From: Escherichia whittamii
GTDB taxonomy: Bacteria; Pseudomonadota; Gammaproteobacteria; Enterobacterales; Enterobacteriaceae
Length of the DNA: 64,000 nt
Assembly (NCBI RefSeq): GCF_014836715.1
Contig: NZ_JACSQI010000008.1
Coordinates: forward strand, 124,001 to 188,000
Reading direction: 5' to 3'
Shown one piece after another: positions 1 through 9,619 of the stretch (positions within the stretch are counted from its first letter, which is position 1; every line of letters begins with the position of its first letter). Both the position numbers and the translations under genes were made by a program. Below the pieces are notes generated by a model. The model was not told the origin of the DNA and did no database searches. It saw only the letters and a program-made list of their open reading frames with translations.

Positions 1-1
1 T

Positions 2-247
2 CACGGCGCGCCGGTGGGTGAACTGCTGGCGTGGGTGAAGGAAGATGAAAACCGTCGCAAAGGCGAAATGGTGCTGATTGTCGAAGGACATAAAGCGCAG
101 GAAGATGATCTCCCCGCTGAAGCATTGCGCACACTGGCGTTGCTGCAAAAAGAACTGCCGTTGAAGAAAGCGGCAGCCCTGGCGGCAGAAATCCACGGCG
201 TGAAGAAAAATGCGCTGTATAAGTATGCGCTGGAGCAGCAGGAGTAA
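2..247 (+). CDS. rsmI: RsmI (YraL), 16S rRNA C1402 2'-O-methyltransferase, 3' part only
   Basis: The window opens inside this gene. An uninterrupted frame from base 2 gives the last 81 residues, ending in ...YALEQQE before TAA at 245-247. In E. coli the full protein is about 286 residues and uses S-adenosylmethionine to methylate the ribose of C1402 in the 16S rRNA decoding centre. Only the C-terminal part is seen: a GHK-containing segment and a helical tail rich in Lys, Ala and Leu; the SAM-binding half lies off the window. The call rests on the recognised C-terminus and on position beside the yra fimbrial operon, which it faces convergently. A strong hairpin follows the stop. Confidence 0.9.
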   Translation, partial: HGAPVGELLAWVKEDENRRKGEMVLIVEGHKAQEDDLPAEALRTLALLQKELPLKKAAALAAEIHGVKKNALYKYALEQQE

Positions 248-254
248 GTGTACT

Positions 255-290
255 AACGCGTTGCGCTAATGAAGCCGCAACGCGTTGCTT
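255..290 (+). terminator. Intrinsic terminator between rsmI and yraK
   Basis: An 11-bp perfect stem (AACGCGTTGCG at 255-265 with CGCAACGCGTT at 276-286, 10-nt loop) starts 8 nt after the rsmI stop and is followed by a short T-rich stretch. It lies between two convergent genes and could also limit transcription from the yra operon, though the T run is poor on that side. Confidence 0.75.
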
Positions 291-1381
291 TATCGCACAA
301 TTACGGTAATGGTTGCCGTGCCCTGAAATTTTCCCGTTTCAAGTTCCCCCCCCACCAGATTCACCGGCCAGGCGCGCATATTGACGCTGCCACGCCCGGA
401 GGCATCAACAGGAAGAATTCCGTTCTGGAAGGGAATATTCGTCGCCCCACTGCCGATGTGTTCAATACGAATACCGACATCAGGCACATTGTCTGAACTT
501 CTGCGTCTGGCGACCAGGTTGTACTGGTCTACTACGCCAGATGTGCCGTCAATTCGCATCTGCAATGTATTTTTAATGGTCGATGTATCGCCACAGTCAT
601 AGGAGATATCAAAGTTTACCGGAGTAAAACCGTCTGGCATGGTATTGCGGGTCGTAAATTTCTGACCATTAATGAATCCCAAATTAACCTTTATGACGTC
701 TCCCTGGTTAATTTTGCACGACTGCGGCGCGGTGAGGTTACCCTGAATAGACAACGTGACTAAATCATGAAAGTTGCCTGAAGTGGGCGATCCCATACCA
801 TCGAGCCATGCGCCTTTAATCACGGCGATATCGGTTTTCGGAATGGTTATTGAGCCGAGAAAGGGTTTGGTTACGTACAGGGTAAAGGTTGTATTTGCCC
901 CGATATTAATCGGCCCATTGCGAGACGTGTCACCCTGGCAAACACCCGTGCCCGTTGAGGCTGAATATAATGCTGGATCTTTTATCTGCGTAGACCAATT
1001 GTTAACTGAGACTATTTGGTCGCTTGCCAGTCCGGGAATATCATTTGCCTTTAATGTGGTTTTAATATCCAGACTGTCATTGAGTTTGTAATAACCTGTC
1101 TGATGACCATTGGTGGCGAGTACTGGACTGACCATATAGACGAGTTTAACGGCCTTTCCCGCCGGGCAGGAACAGGCGTATTGCCAGCTAGTGCTACTAA
1201 GCGACGAAGAGTCGAACTCTTGTCCAGTCACGTTATCCGCCTGATTCACGGTAACGTCATCAACCATACTGGAATAATTCACCGTACCGCTGGTACTGTC
1301 AGCACCACAAGGCCCGGAAGCGGCATAAGCGCCGGTGGCGGGGAGTAACATAAGCCCGGCAATCACAGTCCATCTTTTCAT
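290..1381 (-). CDS. yraK: YraK, fimbrial adhesin-like protein
   Basis: Last gene of the yraHIJK chaperone-usher cluster, 363 residues. A Sec signal peptide with basic start MKR, a hydrophobic core and a likely cut after ...GAYA (about residue 20) points to export to the periplasm. The length, roughly twice a pilin, and the C-terminal half starting near Cys222 (CKINQGD) that looks like a pilin domain with a terminal beta strand (ATITVIVR) fit a two-domain tip adhesin. It starts 10 nt downstream of the yraJ stop, so it is probably translated from the same message. Receptor unknown. The family assignment is firm; the tip-adhesin role is inferred from order and size. Confidence 0.88.
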   Translation of the reverse strand: MKRWTVIAGLMLLPATGAYAASGPCGADSTSGTVNYSSMVDDVTVNQADNVTGQEFDSSSLSSTSWQYACSCPAGKAVKLVYMVSPVLATNGHQTGYYKLNDSLDIKTTLKANDIPGLASDQIVSVNNWSTQIKDPALYSASTGTGVCQGDTSRNGPINIGANTTFTLYVTKPFLGSITIPKTDIAVIKGAWLDGMGSPTSGNFHDLVTLSIQGNLTAPQSCKINQGDVIKVNLGFINGQKFTTRNTMPDGFTPVNFDISYDCGDTSTIKNTLQMRIDGTSGVVDQYNLVARRRSSDNVPDVGIRIEHIGSGATNIPFQNGILPVDASGRGSVNMRAWPVNLVGGELETGKFQGTATITVIVR

Positions 1382-1391
1382 TTTTTTATCC

Positions 1392-3911
1392 TTAATTGCA
1401 CTGTGCTGTGCCTTGTAAAACGGAGGATGTTGGTTTGTCTAAATCTGGCGTACTAAACGTAAACTGGCACTGCTGACTAGCCTGATTTCCCCAGCGTACG
1501 GTCCAGTTTTGTGATTTGCTTGACACTCCTGACAGATACAATACGCCGCCCTCATCCACGATGCTTTGTTGCCCCGTCTCATCGTTGCTGGCCAGTGCGC
1601 CAAAAGGTAACGGCTTGCCGCTTCGATCGTTGACGGTCACCAGTACCCGATAACCTATATTAGCGCTGAAATGTGCCGCTACCATTGCCCCCCTGTTGGG
1701 CACCACAACCTGGGTTGTTTGCTCAAGATCGACGTTATCGGGCAATTGTGTGGTATCGACCGAGAGGCGGTTTTCCTGATACGTGGTGAGATAGGGAACG
1801 ACGGCATAACCGAAGGGATCGGTAGCAATTCCCGGATAGTTTTGCATCCGCACACCAGAAGCACCGTTAGCATCAATAAGAGCGAAAGCGTTGCCCAGAT
1901 ATTGCGAAAGTGTCACGCCATGAGAATGGACAACCAGGCCGCCGGTGACGCCATAGTTGTATTGGCTACTCTCATTCCCGTAATCGTAGCCAGCACTGAA
2001 GGTTCCATAAGGGGAGCGGTAACTGGCGTTCAGGCTACTGTTATGGTTGTTATCGTCATCGAGACTTTGTTGCACGCTATAGCTCAGGCGACCATCATCC
2101 AGCAGTGAGCCATCAAGGCGCATTTCATGCTGTGTTGGACGATCTTTCTGGCTGGTCATCTGATATGAAACCCGGCTGCGCGATAACCACTGTTCCAGTG
2201 GAATACTCAGATTCAGGGAGAGCGCGCGGTCATTGTCTTCATCTGTGTAGCGGCTGTATTGATAATTCAGGCTGTAGCCAATTCCCCATTGCTGGCCGGA
2301 GACCCCGACAGAAACATTTCTGTTTTTCTCGTTATTGCCCCAGTAGTCTTGTTGTGAACCCGTAGCGTACAGGCTCATCCCGTCAAATATCGTCTGGCTG
2401 ATACTGAACTGAATTTCACTTTTTTGACGACCGCTGTAATCCCAATTGCGGGAATTGGCTTCATCAAAACTAAAGTAGCCATCGCTGGTATAGCGATAGT
2501 AGCTGACGGCAATATTGGTGCTGGTTTCCGGGATATCTTTGATGTACTGCGTACGCCATTGATAACCACGAAAAGTATGCTGGTTATCAAATTGTGTATC
2601 AGCCCTGTTGATATCCATCGACAACGCGCCCAGAACGCCGAGGGTGCTGCCAATACCGACCCCCAGCGCATAATAATCTTCAGAACCGAGCAGGCCGCCA
2701 TACAGTGTGAGGGTGTTATTGAGGCCGTAGATTGCCGTGGCTTCTGTAAATTCTGGTTCTTTACTGTCGCTGTTTGCATCATCGCGAAAGCGCCCGGCAG
2801 TGACGCTATATTTTAATCGCCCAGGCCGCTGCATCATGGGCAACGAAGAGTAAGGCTGGATAAAACGCCGCTGCGTACCGTCGCTTTCCTCAATGGTGAC
2901 TTCTAAATCGCCGCTGTTAGAAGACGGGTAGAGATCGTTGATTTCAAAGGCACCCGCAGGAACGTTGCTTTGATAAATAACATAACCGTTTTGCCTGATG
3001 GTAACGATTGCACTGCTGTTCGCGATACCGCGTACCGTTGGAGCAAACCCACGCTGACTGTTTGGCAGCATATTATCGTCGGAAGCGAGTTGTACGCCGG
3101 TAAAGGTGTAGCTGGAAAATATACTGCCGCTGGTGGCGCTTTCTCCCAGAATTAATTGGGACTTCAGTGCCTTGATATCACGTTGTAAGTAGCTACTGAT
3201 GGTATTCCAGTTTGATGTCTGTTCGTTGCGCGTCCAGGTCGAGTAGTTGCGTAGCCGCCAGGGGCCAAAATTGGCACCGTTTTGCATGTTCAGATATTGT
3301 CGTTGGTTTCGATTACCCTGGCGATAACGATTTTCGGAGCCGGTAAAGGAGTAGCTGCTAAACAACGTGGGCATTCCATCGTCCCAACGGGAAGGGGGCA
3401 CGTAACCCCTGGCATCGCGGTAAATCGCTATTTGGGGAATGCTTAAATTGAGGCGCTGATGATTGAAATCAAAATCAGCGACTGTACCGGGTATAATCTG
3501 TTTGAGCGAAGTGATTACGCTCTCATCCTCTTTTTCGGCCAGCTCTGGAATTTCATCCACCTTAACGCCGAGCTCGCGCAGTTGCCCCACCGTAAATTGG
3601 GGTTCCAGCCGTTGCTCTGCATTGGCGACAAACGTCATTTTTTTCTGTGAAACTTTCTTTTTATTCAGCCAGATATCAACCAGGTAAGTGCCAGGCAGTT
3701 GAGCGTATTTTTTTGAAAAGCGTGACAGGTCTGTTGTCTGCATGCCGCTTTTTGTTGTTTCCAGCATACTGGGTTCGAAATAATACTCTTCGGCGTTAGC
3801 CGTAGCGCAAAGCACACCGCTGCCAGCGAGTACCACAGATAAAATGCGTTGAATAATGAGAGCCAATCGTTTCGGCGTTGGTCTACGATCCTGATATTGT
3901 TGTTTTGGCAT
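1392..3911 (-). CDS. yraJ: YraJ, outer membrane fimbrial usher
   Basis: 839 residues, the usual size of a PapC/FimD-type usher, which forms the outer membrane pore through which chaperone-bound subunits are assembled. Visible parts are a long N-terminal leader with basic start and hydrophobic stretch ending near ...ATANA, the N-terminal chaperone-binding domain beginning EEYYFEPSML, a long beta-barrel region rich in aromatic and Gly/Ser/Asn residues, and a C-terminal domain with PFGA and a final Cys pair (QQCQF and AQCN). It lies between the chaperone yraI and the adhesin yraK. No frameshift or stop is seen, so the usher looks intact. The K-12 homologue is normally silent. Confidence 0.93.
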   Translation of the reverse strand: MPKQQYQDRRPTPKRLALIIQRILSVVLAGSGVLCATANAEEYYFEPSMLETTKSGMQTTDLSRFSKKYAQLPGTYLVDIWLNKKKVSQKKMTFVANAEQRLEPQFTVGQLRELGVKVDEIPELAEKEDESVITSLKQIIPGTVADFDFNHQRLNLSIPQIAIYRDARGYVPPSRWDDGMPTLFSSYSFTGSENRYRQGNRNQRQYLNMQNGANFGPWRLRNYSTWTRNEQTSNWNTISSYLQRDIKALKSQLILGESATSGSIFSSYTFTGVQLASDDNMLPNSQRGFAPTVRGIANSSAIVTIRQNGYVIYQSNVPAGAFEINDLYPSSNSGDLEVTIEESDGTQRRFIQPYSSLPMMQRPGRLKYSVTAGRFRDDANSDSKEPEFTEATAIYGLNNTLTLYGGLLGSEDYYALGVGIGSTLGVLGALSMDINRADTQFDNQHTFRGYQWRTQYIKDIPETSTNIAVSYYRYTSDGYFSFDEANSRNWDYSGRQKSEIQFSISQTIFDGMSLYATGSQQDYWGNNEKNRNVSVGVSGQQWGIGYSLNYQYSRYTDEDNDRALSLNLSIPLEQWLSRSRVSYQMTSQKDRPTQHEMRLDGSLLDDGRLSYSVQQSLDDDNNHNSSLNASYRSPYGTFSAGYDYGNESSQYNYGVTGGLVVHSHGVTLSQYLGNAFALIDANGASGVRMQNYPGIATDPFGYAVVPYLTTYQENRLSVDTTQLPDNVDLEQTTQVVVPNRGAMVAAHFSANIGYRVLVTVNDRSGKPLPFGALASNDETGQQSIVDEGGVLYLSGVSSKSQNWTVRWGNQASQQCQFTFSTPDLDKPTSSVLQGTAQCN

Positions 3912-3942
3912 TCCCTGCTAACCCGTACTTTTATATTTATTA

Positions 3943-4641
3943 TTAAAGAGGACGGGTTTCCGTCCCGGAATTGCCGCCATAATCATTAATGGCGGCCCAT
4001 TTTACGTTATTCCCAGCATCTGAAGGGAGAGGCAACTGTTTATGCTCGCCAGGGGCAATATATTCAATCTTGTCAGTGAGATCGGTTTTACCGACCGCTA
4101 GCCCGGCAAACACGACGTAATATTCAGTGGGGTTATATATATTGAGTGAATGACCACTGCGTTTAAATTCCAGCGATTTCCACGCATTGTTGACCAACCC
4201 CTTAAGGTGTGCGGGGCGATAAAATAGTTTGATCCGTGTTTTAAATACCAGCGTCAGTTCGTTAGCATTAGCGGTATCTGATTTCTTCTTTGCCGGGATG
4301 GCGCGGACATTAATATAGAACAGCGACTCTTTATTATCAGGCAGGTTGTCAACTGTTTTAATAATCCGAAGTGATGAGTCATCGCCAGCTTCAAGACGAA
4401 ACAGCGGTGGAGTAACGATAAAGGGAGCGCGGCTTGTACCTTCGATATTATCTACCCATGATTGCAGTAAGTAAGGTATTTCCGCGCCTTTATTCGCGAC
4501 AGGTAACGCGGCCTCTTTGCGGCTGGCGTCATAAATGACTCGTGTTCGCTGTAAAACAATACCACCAGCCAGCGCCTGACCAATCCAGAGGCTACACAGT
4601 AAGGTAGATATCACCGCGAAGATTCGTTTCGACATAGTCAT
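3943..4641 (-). CDS. yraI: YraI, periplasmic fimbrial chaperone
   Basis: 232 residues, PapD family. It has a signal peptide (basic MSKR, hydrophobic core, cut after ...GQALA) followed by the family's N-terminal strand with [19 protein letters not shown], and later the conserved block [12 protein letters not shown] before the G1 donor strand. Such chaperones fold pilins by donor-strand complementation and deliver them to the usher. Two starts are possible: ATG at 4641 has an AGG eight bases upstream, while the second ATG at 4635 corresponds to the K-12 annotated start. Compared with K-12 from memory it has scattered substitutions and lacks the final Gln. Confidence 0.92.
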   Translation of the reverse strand: MTMSKRIFAVISTLLCSLWIGQALAGGIVLQRTRVIYDASRKEAALPVANKGAEIPYLLQSWVDNIEGTSRAPFIVTPPLFRLEAGDDSSLRIIKTVDNLPDNKESLFYINVRAIPAKKKSDTANANELTLVFKTRIKLFYRPAHLKGLVNNAWKSLEFKRSGHSLNIYNPTEYYVVFAGLAVGKTDLTDKIEYIAPGEHKQLPLPSDAGNNVKWAAINDYGGNSGTETRPL

Positions 4642-4716
4642 TTTTCAACCTGAGACGACAAGAGAGGAAGGAAAAAGGCGTTATCTGAAAGGAGGTACAG
4701 ACAACGCCGCGGCGTA

Positions 4717-5301
4717 TTAACGGTAATCCAGTGTTACGTTGACGACAGCGTCTGCTTCCCCCGGTGTGATATCCGCATGATCAACTGTGGAGACGTAGTA
4801 GGCGAGCAGGTCAACATTGACGACACCATTGGAGTCCGCAGGAATCTGATAAACCGTGTTACTACTCCCCATGGCATTCAGAGGCATAATGGCTCCGCTT
4901 TGCGCATCGTCAATTCGGATACCCACACCTGTTGCCGCAGTTCCCGCAAAGGAGCCAACTTTTGCCAGGTTCGGGTAACCCGCGACGGTGCCATTGTCTC
5001 GTGTTTCAAGCCACAAACGGAAAGAAGCTTCCGTTTTTCCGTTTTCATGTTCCCAACCCGTGGTCGGGCAATTCATCAGGGGAATGGTGAAAGGAATTTT
5101 GGGGCTATTATCGCCAATAGAACGGAACTGTTCAGCACTGTAGTGGCCGAGAGCAACTTCGATTGTTTTGTCGGAATCATTGATTTCACAAACGGATTTT
5201 AAAATCTCGCCGTCAAAAACGATCTCGCCGTCCGTTGCCATGGCGTTTCCTGCGCAAAGCGCAAGCAGGCCCGCAACAGCCGATTTTGCTAATTTGTTCA
5301 T
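4717..5301 (-). CDS. yraH: YraH, major fimbrial subunit-like protein
   Basis: 194 residues, first gene of the yraHIJK operon. Signal peptide of about 22 residues (MNKLAKSAV start, AMA cut site) followed by a pilin domain with the typical Cys pair (Cys38 in SVCEIN and Cys78 in LMNCP) and a C-terminal beta-zipper ending VNVTLDYR. The length is in the normal range for a type 1-like major pilin. A 75-bp gap separates it from yraI. Its own upstream region is long and very AT-rich, the kind of DNA H-NS usually silences (inference). Confidence 0.9.
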   Translation of the reverse strand: MNKLAKSAVAGLLALCAGNAMATDGEIVFDGEILKSVCEINDSDKTIEVALGHYSAEQFRSIGDNSPKIPFTIPLMNCPTTGWEHENGKTEASFRLWLETRDNGTVAGYPNLAKVGSFAGTAATGVGIRIDDAQSGAIMPLNAMGSSNTVYQIPADSNGVVNVDLLAYYVSTVDHADITPGEADAVVNVTLDYR

Positions 5302-5714
5302 TTATTACCGTATCCTTGTAATAAGTACTTAATGATATTTAATGTGAATATATGTTCAGCATCTAAAAGATTATACAGCCAGAAGCATTTTGTTAAACAT
5401 TATTTATGAACATATTTAAGATAATATTTATATTCAAATAATTAATGTTTCTATATTATACATGGAAATTAATGATATTTTTATTCGTGTGTGGCTATAT
5501 GAATTTGATAATTTGGCTGTTTTTATTGGCGGTTTTCGTTCTGATTATTGAACGACGTAACGTGTTTATCTAATAAATTAAACATTGAACACAATCTCAT
5601 TTTTTTGAGTGAAATTATGTTAAAGTTAATTAAATGCAAATAATTCAGCTACATAAGTTAAATTTAAGTATTGGTTTTGGCGTGTCAGTCGTTATTTCCT
5701 GATAAAGAAAGGGG
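5302..5714. other. AT-rich gap upstream of yraH, downstream of agaI
   Basis: A 413-bp region, strikingly AT-rich compared with the flanking catabolic genes. It must hold the yraH promoter on the minus strand. Several A/T tracts and short ATTAAT repeats fit H-NS binding, but I cannot assign one promoter. I looked for inverted repeats of the fim-switch type and saw none that were convincing. It contains the short hydrophobic ORF listed separately at 5472-5573. Confidence 0.6.
5472..5573 (+). CDS. Candidate 33-residue hydrophobic membrane peptide
   Basis: Too short for routine gene calling. ATG at 5472 has GGAA seven bases upstream, and the frame runs to TAA at 5571-5573. After a start resembling MIFLFVCGYMN there is a run of about 18 almost wholly hydrophobic residues (positions 11-27: LIIWLFLLAVFVLII and neighbours), then ERR and a short tail NVFI. 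A single membrane span followed by basic residues is the usual build of E. coli small membrane proteins. It lies opposite to agaI and yraH. AT-rich DNA produces hydrophobic frames by chance, so this is only a candidate. I recognise no homologue. Confidence 0.3.
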   Translation: MIFLFVCGYMNLIIWLFLLAVFVLIIERRNVFI

Positions 5715-6425
5715 CTATGCTTTGTTTCTATCTATTAAGCAAATAAAGTTACGATGCAGCCACAAAAACGAAGCAGGAATCGCGGTAGAGACAGTGGCAG
5801 TAAGAAAGCGTTTTGTCGCATCCTGCTTTCCTTCGCCAGTTACCAGAAGCAAAACTTCGCGGGCATTGAGAATATCTTTCAGACCTAAGGTGATCCCGCG
5901 GGTAACGGGGCGGCCAGCGGTTCTTAACATCTCATGTTGCTGTGTTTTGGCATCAAGTTGGCTGATGTGACAGGCCGGTTGCAGGCTTTCCCACGGTTCG
6001 TTTAGCCCCAGATGACCGTTTTTCCCCAGTCCGAGAACGCACAAATCCAGGCCGCCTTTGCGAGCAATCAGATTCGTCACCCGCTCACACTCTGTCTCGT
6101 TAATATCTTCGGAGCGAAAGCTGATGAGCTGGTCTTCGCGTAGCCCCAGCGGTTGCACGATATGCTGCTGAAGGAAGGTTTCGCAGGTACCGGGCATGGT
6201 TAAAGGGAGATCCACCCATTCGTCGAGCTTCACGAAGGTGAGTTGGCTGACATCAACGCGCTGCTGGTGGATTTTTTCTACCAGATATCGATACGTCAGT
6301 AATGGCGTGGCTCCGGTCGCCAGGCAGATCACGGCATTCGGTTTGTTGCGGATCACGTCCAATAAATATTCGCTGGCGCGTTCACTTAACGCCGTATAGT
6401 TTTCAACTTGCTGAAGGATTTGCAC
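5715..6425 (-). CDS. agaI: AgaI, putative galactosamine-6-phosphate isomerase/deaminase
   Basis: 236 residues, NagB/AgaI family. The family's phosphosugar motifs are present: CLATGATPLL near residue 40, KLDEWVDLP, and the catalytic GLGKNGHLGLNEP block. It was named for conversion of galactosamine-6-phosphate to tagatose-6-phosphate, but published genetics indicates AgaS carries out that step and AgaI is dispensable. I place the start at GTG 6425 because AAGGAG sits nine bases upstream; K-12 has been annotated from a more upstream ATG giving 251 residues, and that ATG is not seen here. The C-terminus (LIDRNKA) is slightly longer than I recall for K-12. Last gene of the aga operon. Confidence 0.88.
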   Translation of the reverse strand: MQILQQVENYTALSERASEYLLDVIRNKPNAVICLATGATPLLTYRYLVEKIHQQRVDVSQLTFVKLDEWVDLPLTMPGTCETFLQQHIVQPLGLREDQLISFRSEDINETECERVTNLIARKGGLDLCVLGLGKNGHLGLNEPWESLQPACHISQLDAKTQQHEMLRTAGRPVTRGITLGLKDILNAREVLLLVTGEGKQDATKRFLTATVSTAIPASFLWLHRNFICLIDRNKA

Positions 6426-6479
6426 AGGAAGAAACTCCTTGAATACAGAGGCACCGTCAAATGCAGTGCCTCGTTTTAT

Positions 6480-7271
6480 TTATAAAATGCCGAAGGCGGA
6501 ACAAACGATGGAAAGCACAAAAGTCACACCGATTAACAGCACCGGATGCGCTTTTTTCACCCGCAGGAAGTAATACATCAGCAGGGTATAAGCCATCGGC
6601 AAAATATTCGGGAAGACTTTATCGAAGAAATCCTGTTGCAGGGCGACGCTGTGGGTACTGTCTATAGCAAACGACGTCACCACGTTAATATGCACATACG
6701 AAGCGATCAGCCCGCCAATTACCGTAATCCCGAGTATGGTTGCCGAACGGGCGATCATCTGCGAGTTCTCTCGCACTTTATCGATCGCCTTCACGCCGAC
6801 CGAATAACCGACGTGGGTCCAGCCGACGCGCAGGAAAAAGATAAGCAGATAAACGGCGAAGAACAGAATCGGCCCCAGCAAATTCCCCTGACTGGCGAAT
6901 GAAGAACAGATCCCCGCCATAATCGGCAACAAGGTAAACCAGAAAATCGCATCGCCAATCCCGGCGATTGGGCCAAACAGAGCCACTTTCAGACCTTTAA
7001 TGGTGTCGCGGTTTTCGCCTTTCTCCTCCATCGAAATTAACAATCCCATCAGGAATCCGACCAGATTTGGGTGAGTGTTAATAAATTCGAGGTTATCTTT
7101 CATCGCCGCGCTTAAGCCCGGTTTGTCGTCCTTATAAATCTTTTTCAGGAGCGGCAGCATTGCCCAGGTAAAGCCGCCCGCCTGCATCCTTTCGTAGTTA
7201 AAGCTCGCTTGTAGCAGCGACGAACGAAAGCCCAGACGGGTGATATCTTTTTTACTGATTTCAGATCCCAT
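6480..7271 (-). CDS. agaD: AgaD, PTS galactosamine-specific EIID component
   Basis: 263 residues, mannose-family EIID. It opens MGSEISKKDITRLGFRSSLLQ and carries the family block QASFNYERMQAGGF, a large cytoplasmic part with GPIAGIGDA, and a hydrophobic C-terminal end. Together with AgaC it forms the membrane channel that moves galactosamine inward as it is phosphorylated. The ATG at 7271 overlaps the agaC stop (11-nt overlap), which fits translational coupling; the open frame extends further upstream but those codons lie inside agaC. This PTS has no EIIA of its own and is thought to use AgaF. Confidence 0.93.
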   Translation of the reverse strand: MGSEISKKDITRLGFRSSLLQASFNYERMQAGGFTWAMLPLLKKIYKDDKPGLSAAMKDNLEFINTHPNLVGFLMGLLISMEEKGENRDTIKGLKVALFGPIAGIGDAIFWFTLLPIMAGICSSFASQGNLLGPILFFAVYLLIFFLRVGWTHVGYSVGVKAIDKVRENSQMIARSATILGITVIGGLIASYVHINVVTSFAIDSTHSVALQQDFFDKVFPNILPMAYTLLMYYFLRVKKAHPVLLIGVTFVLSIVCSAFGIL

Positions 7272-8064
7272 TGCTGTAGTCCTCTTCTTCATTTTTACTG
7301 GCAACGGGCTGTGGTTGCGCTTGCTGCCGGGATTTCGCATTGAAAAACTCATAAACCGCAAAGCCTGCGCCCAGTACGGCAACCGGCAACAGGTTGCTAA
7401 CCTGGATGTAGCAAACAAACAGGAAACCGGCGATCAGATAAGGGATATATTGCGCTTTGAACATCACGCGCAGCAGCAAGCCAAAACCGACGGCAGGCAG
7501 AATCCCGCCAGCCACTTCAAAGCCGTGGGTCAACCAGGTGGGCATCGCTTTCACCAGCGTCTGCATCGCGCCTTGCGCCAGGTAAGTACAGAGGAAAGCA
7601 ATCACCGCATACGCTAAAGCGACAATTAGCATCGTTGTCCAGTTAAGTCGGGAAAACGCCGCCGTATCCGCCTCTTTCGCGCATTTATCGGCTTTGGTCA
7701 TAAATAATGAGAATGCCGAATAGAAGAACAGAATGACGTACTGCATTAACAAACTAAACGGCAGGCCCAGACCAATCGCCGTTTTGGCATCCACACCGGT
7801 AGACCACGCAATGACGGTAGTCATCAGGCCTGCCATAATAGGGTTAGGCGGCTGAACGCCACCGGCAGGGGTTAATCCGGCGAAAGCCAGCTCAGTCAGA
7901 CCACCGGTAATTAAGCCAGTCTGAATATCACCGAGAATAGCGCCAGTAAGGGTACAAACGATTATCGGGCGGAATAAAAATAAGGCTTCCAGCCAAAAAT
8001 CAATCCCCAGAACGAAAACTAACGCCGCCAGGGATAGCCCCTGAATTAGGGTTATTTCATGCAT
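7261..8064 (-). CDS. agaC: AgaC, PTS galactosamine-specific EIIC component
   Basis: 267 residues, mannose-family EIIC with multiple membrane segments. Family blocks seen are the N-terminal hydrophobic run, GAILGDIQTGLITGGLTELAF near residues 41-61, and PAGGVQPPNP. It is the sugar-binding membrane unit of the AgaBCD permease. Galactosamine-negative O157:H7 strains are reported to carry a Gly-to-Ser change near residue 91 of this protein; here a glycine is kept at about that point (Gly90 by my count, numbering uncertain), so the permease is probably functional. Ends inside the start of agaD; 38 nt downstream of agaB. Confidence 0.92.
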   Translation of the reverse strand: MHEITLIQGLSLAALVFVLGIDFWLEALFLFRPIIVCTLTGAILGDIQTGLITGGLTELAFAGLTPAGGVQPPNPIMAGLMTTVIAWSTGVDAKTAIGLGLPFSLLMQYVILFFYSAFSLFMTKADKCAKEADTAAFSRLNWTTMLIVALAYAVIAFLCTYLAQGAMQTLVKAMPTWLTHGFEVAGGILPAVGFGLLLRVMFKAQYIPYLIAGFLFVCYIQVSNLLPVAVLGAGFAVYEFFNAKSRQQAQPQPVASKNEEEDYSNGI

Positions 8065-8102
8065 TTTTATTACCTCAAACCAATATTAAGGCGATTTTAG
8101 AT

Positions 8103-8579
8103 TTAGTCAGGGATTTGTTCTTTTTGATCGCCGGGGACGTCCTGAATAAAAACATTTACGCCGCGTTGTTTAATAAAACGTAAGTCCGCGAGATCCTGAT
8201 CGTCGACATAAACTTTACTGCTGATTTGCTTTTTCCCATCCGAGAAATGCATATTGCCGACGTTAACCTCTTTAAGGTCAATGCCACCTTCTACCAATTT
8301 ACGTACCGTTTGCGGCGTACGGCAAATCAGGAAGATTTTCTGGTGTGGCGCAGCTTTGGCGATGACGTTAATGGTTTTTTCGATAGTAAAGAAACGAATG
8401 CCAAAGCCGTAAGTTTCCGCAGTAATGCCCATCAATTTTTGTTGAATATCATCATTAGCGACAACATCGTCCACGACCACCAGCAGGTTCGCGCCAATAG
8501 TAGATGTCCAGGTCACGCCAACCTGGCCGTGAACCAGACGGTTATCAATACGGGTTAAGAGAATATTTGGACTGCTCAT
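8103..8579 (-). CDS. agaB: AgaB, PTS galactosamine-specific EIIB component
   Basis: 158 residues, mannose-family EIIB. The phosphorylated histidine is His17 in the conserved TRIDNRLVHGQVGVTW block. It passes phosphate from an EIIA to the incoming sugar. It resembles AgaV in this window (SRIDERLIHGQVGVQW), so the locus holds two related EIIB paralogues serving different permeases. It is first in the agaBCDI group and sits 167 bp after kbaY; that gap carries no AgaR-type operator that I can see, so it is probably read from the upstream agaS promoter. Confidence 0.92.
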   Translation of the reverse strand: MSSPNILLTRIDNRLVHGQVGVTWTSTIGANLLVVVDDVVANDDIQQKLMGITAETYGFGIRFFTIEKTINVIAKAAPHQKIFLICRTPQTVRKLVEGGIDLKEVNVGNMHFSDGKKQISSKVYVDDQDLADLRFIKQRGVNVFIQDVPGDQKEQIPD

Positions 8580-8746
8580 TGTGTAATCCTCACCATAAAA
8601 GTTGAATAATATAATTTTTTTAAATATATTATTGTTGAGACATTGTACTGATGTATTTATTAATGTTTAGTTATCTCCTTTGCCATTAAGGCACAACCCA
8701 ATATTAATTGGGCAGTGCATTCTGAAAAATCGTATAAAATTAATGA

Positions 8747-9619
<873 letters not shown>

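Noticed and set aside
5302..5714. Possible invertible promoter for the yra fimbriae
   Set aside because: No pair of matching inverted repeats at a fitting distance and no recombinase gene nearby.
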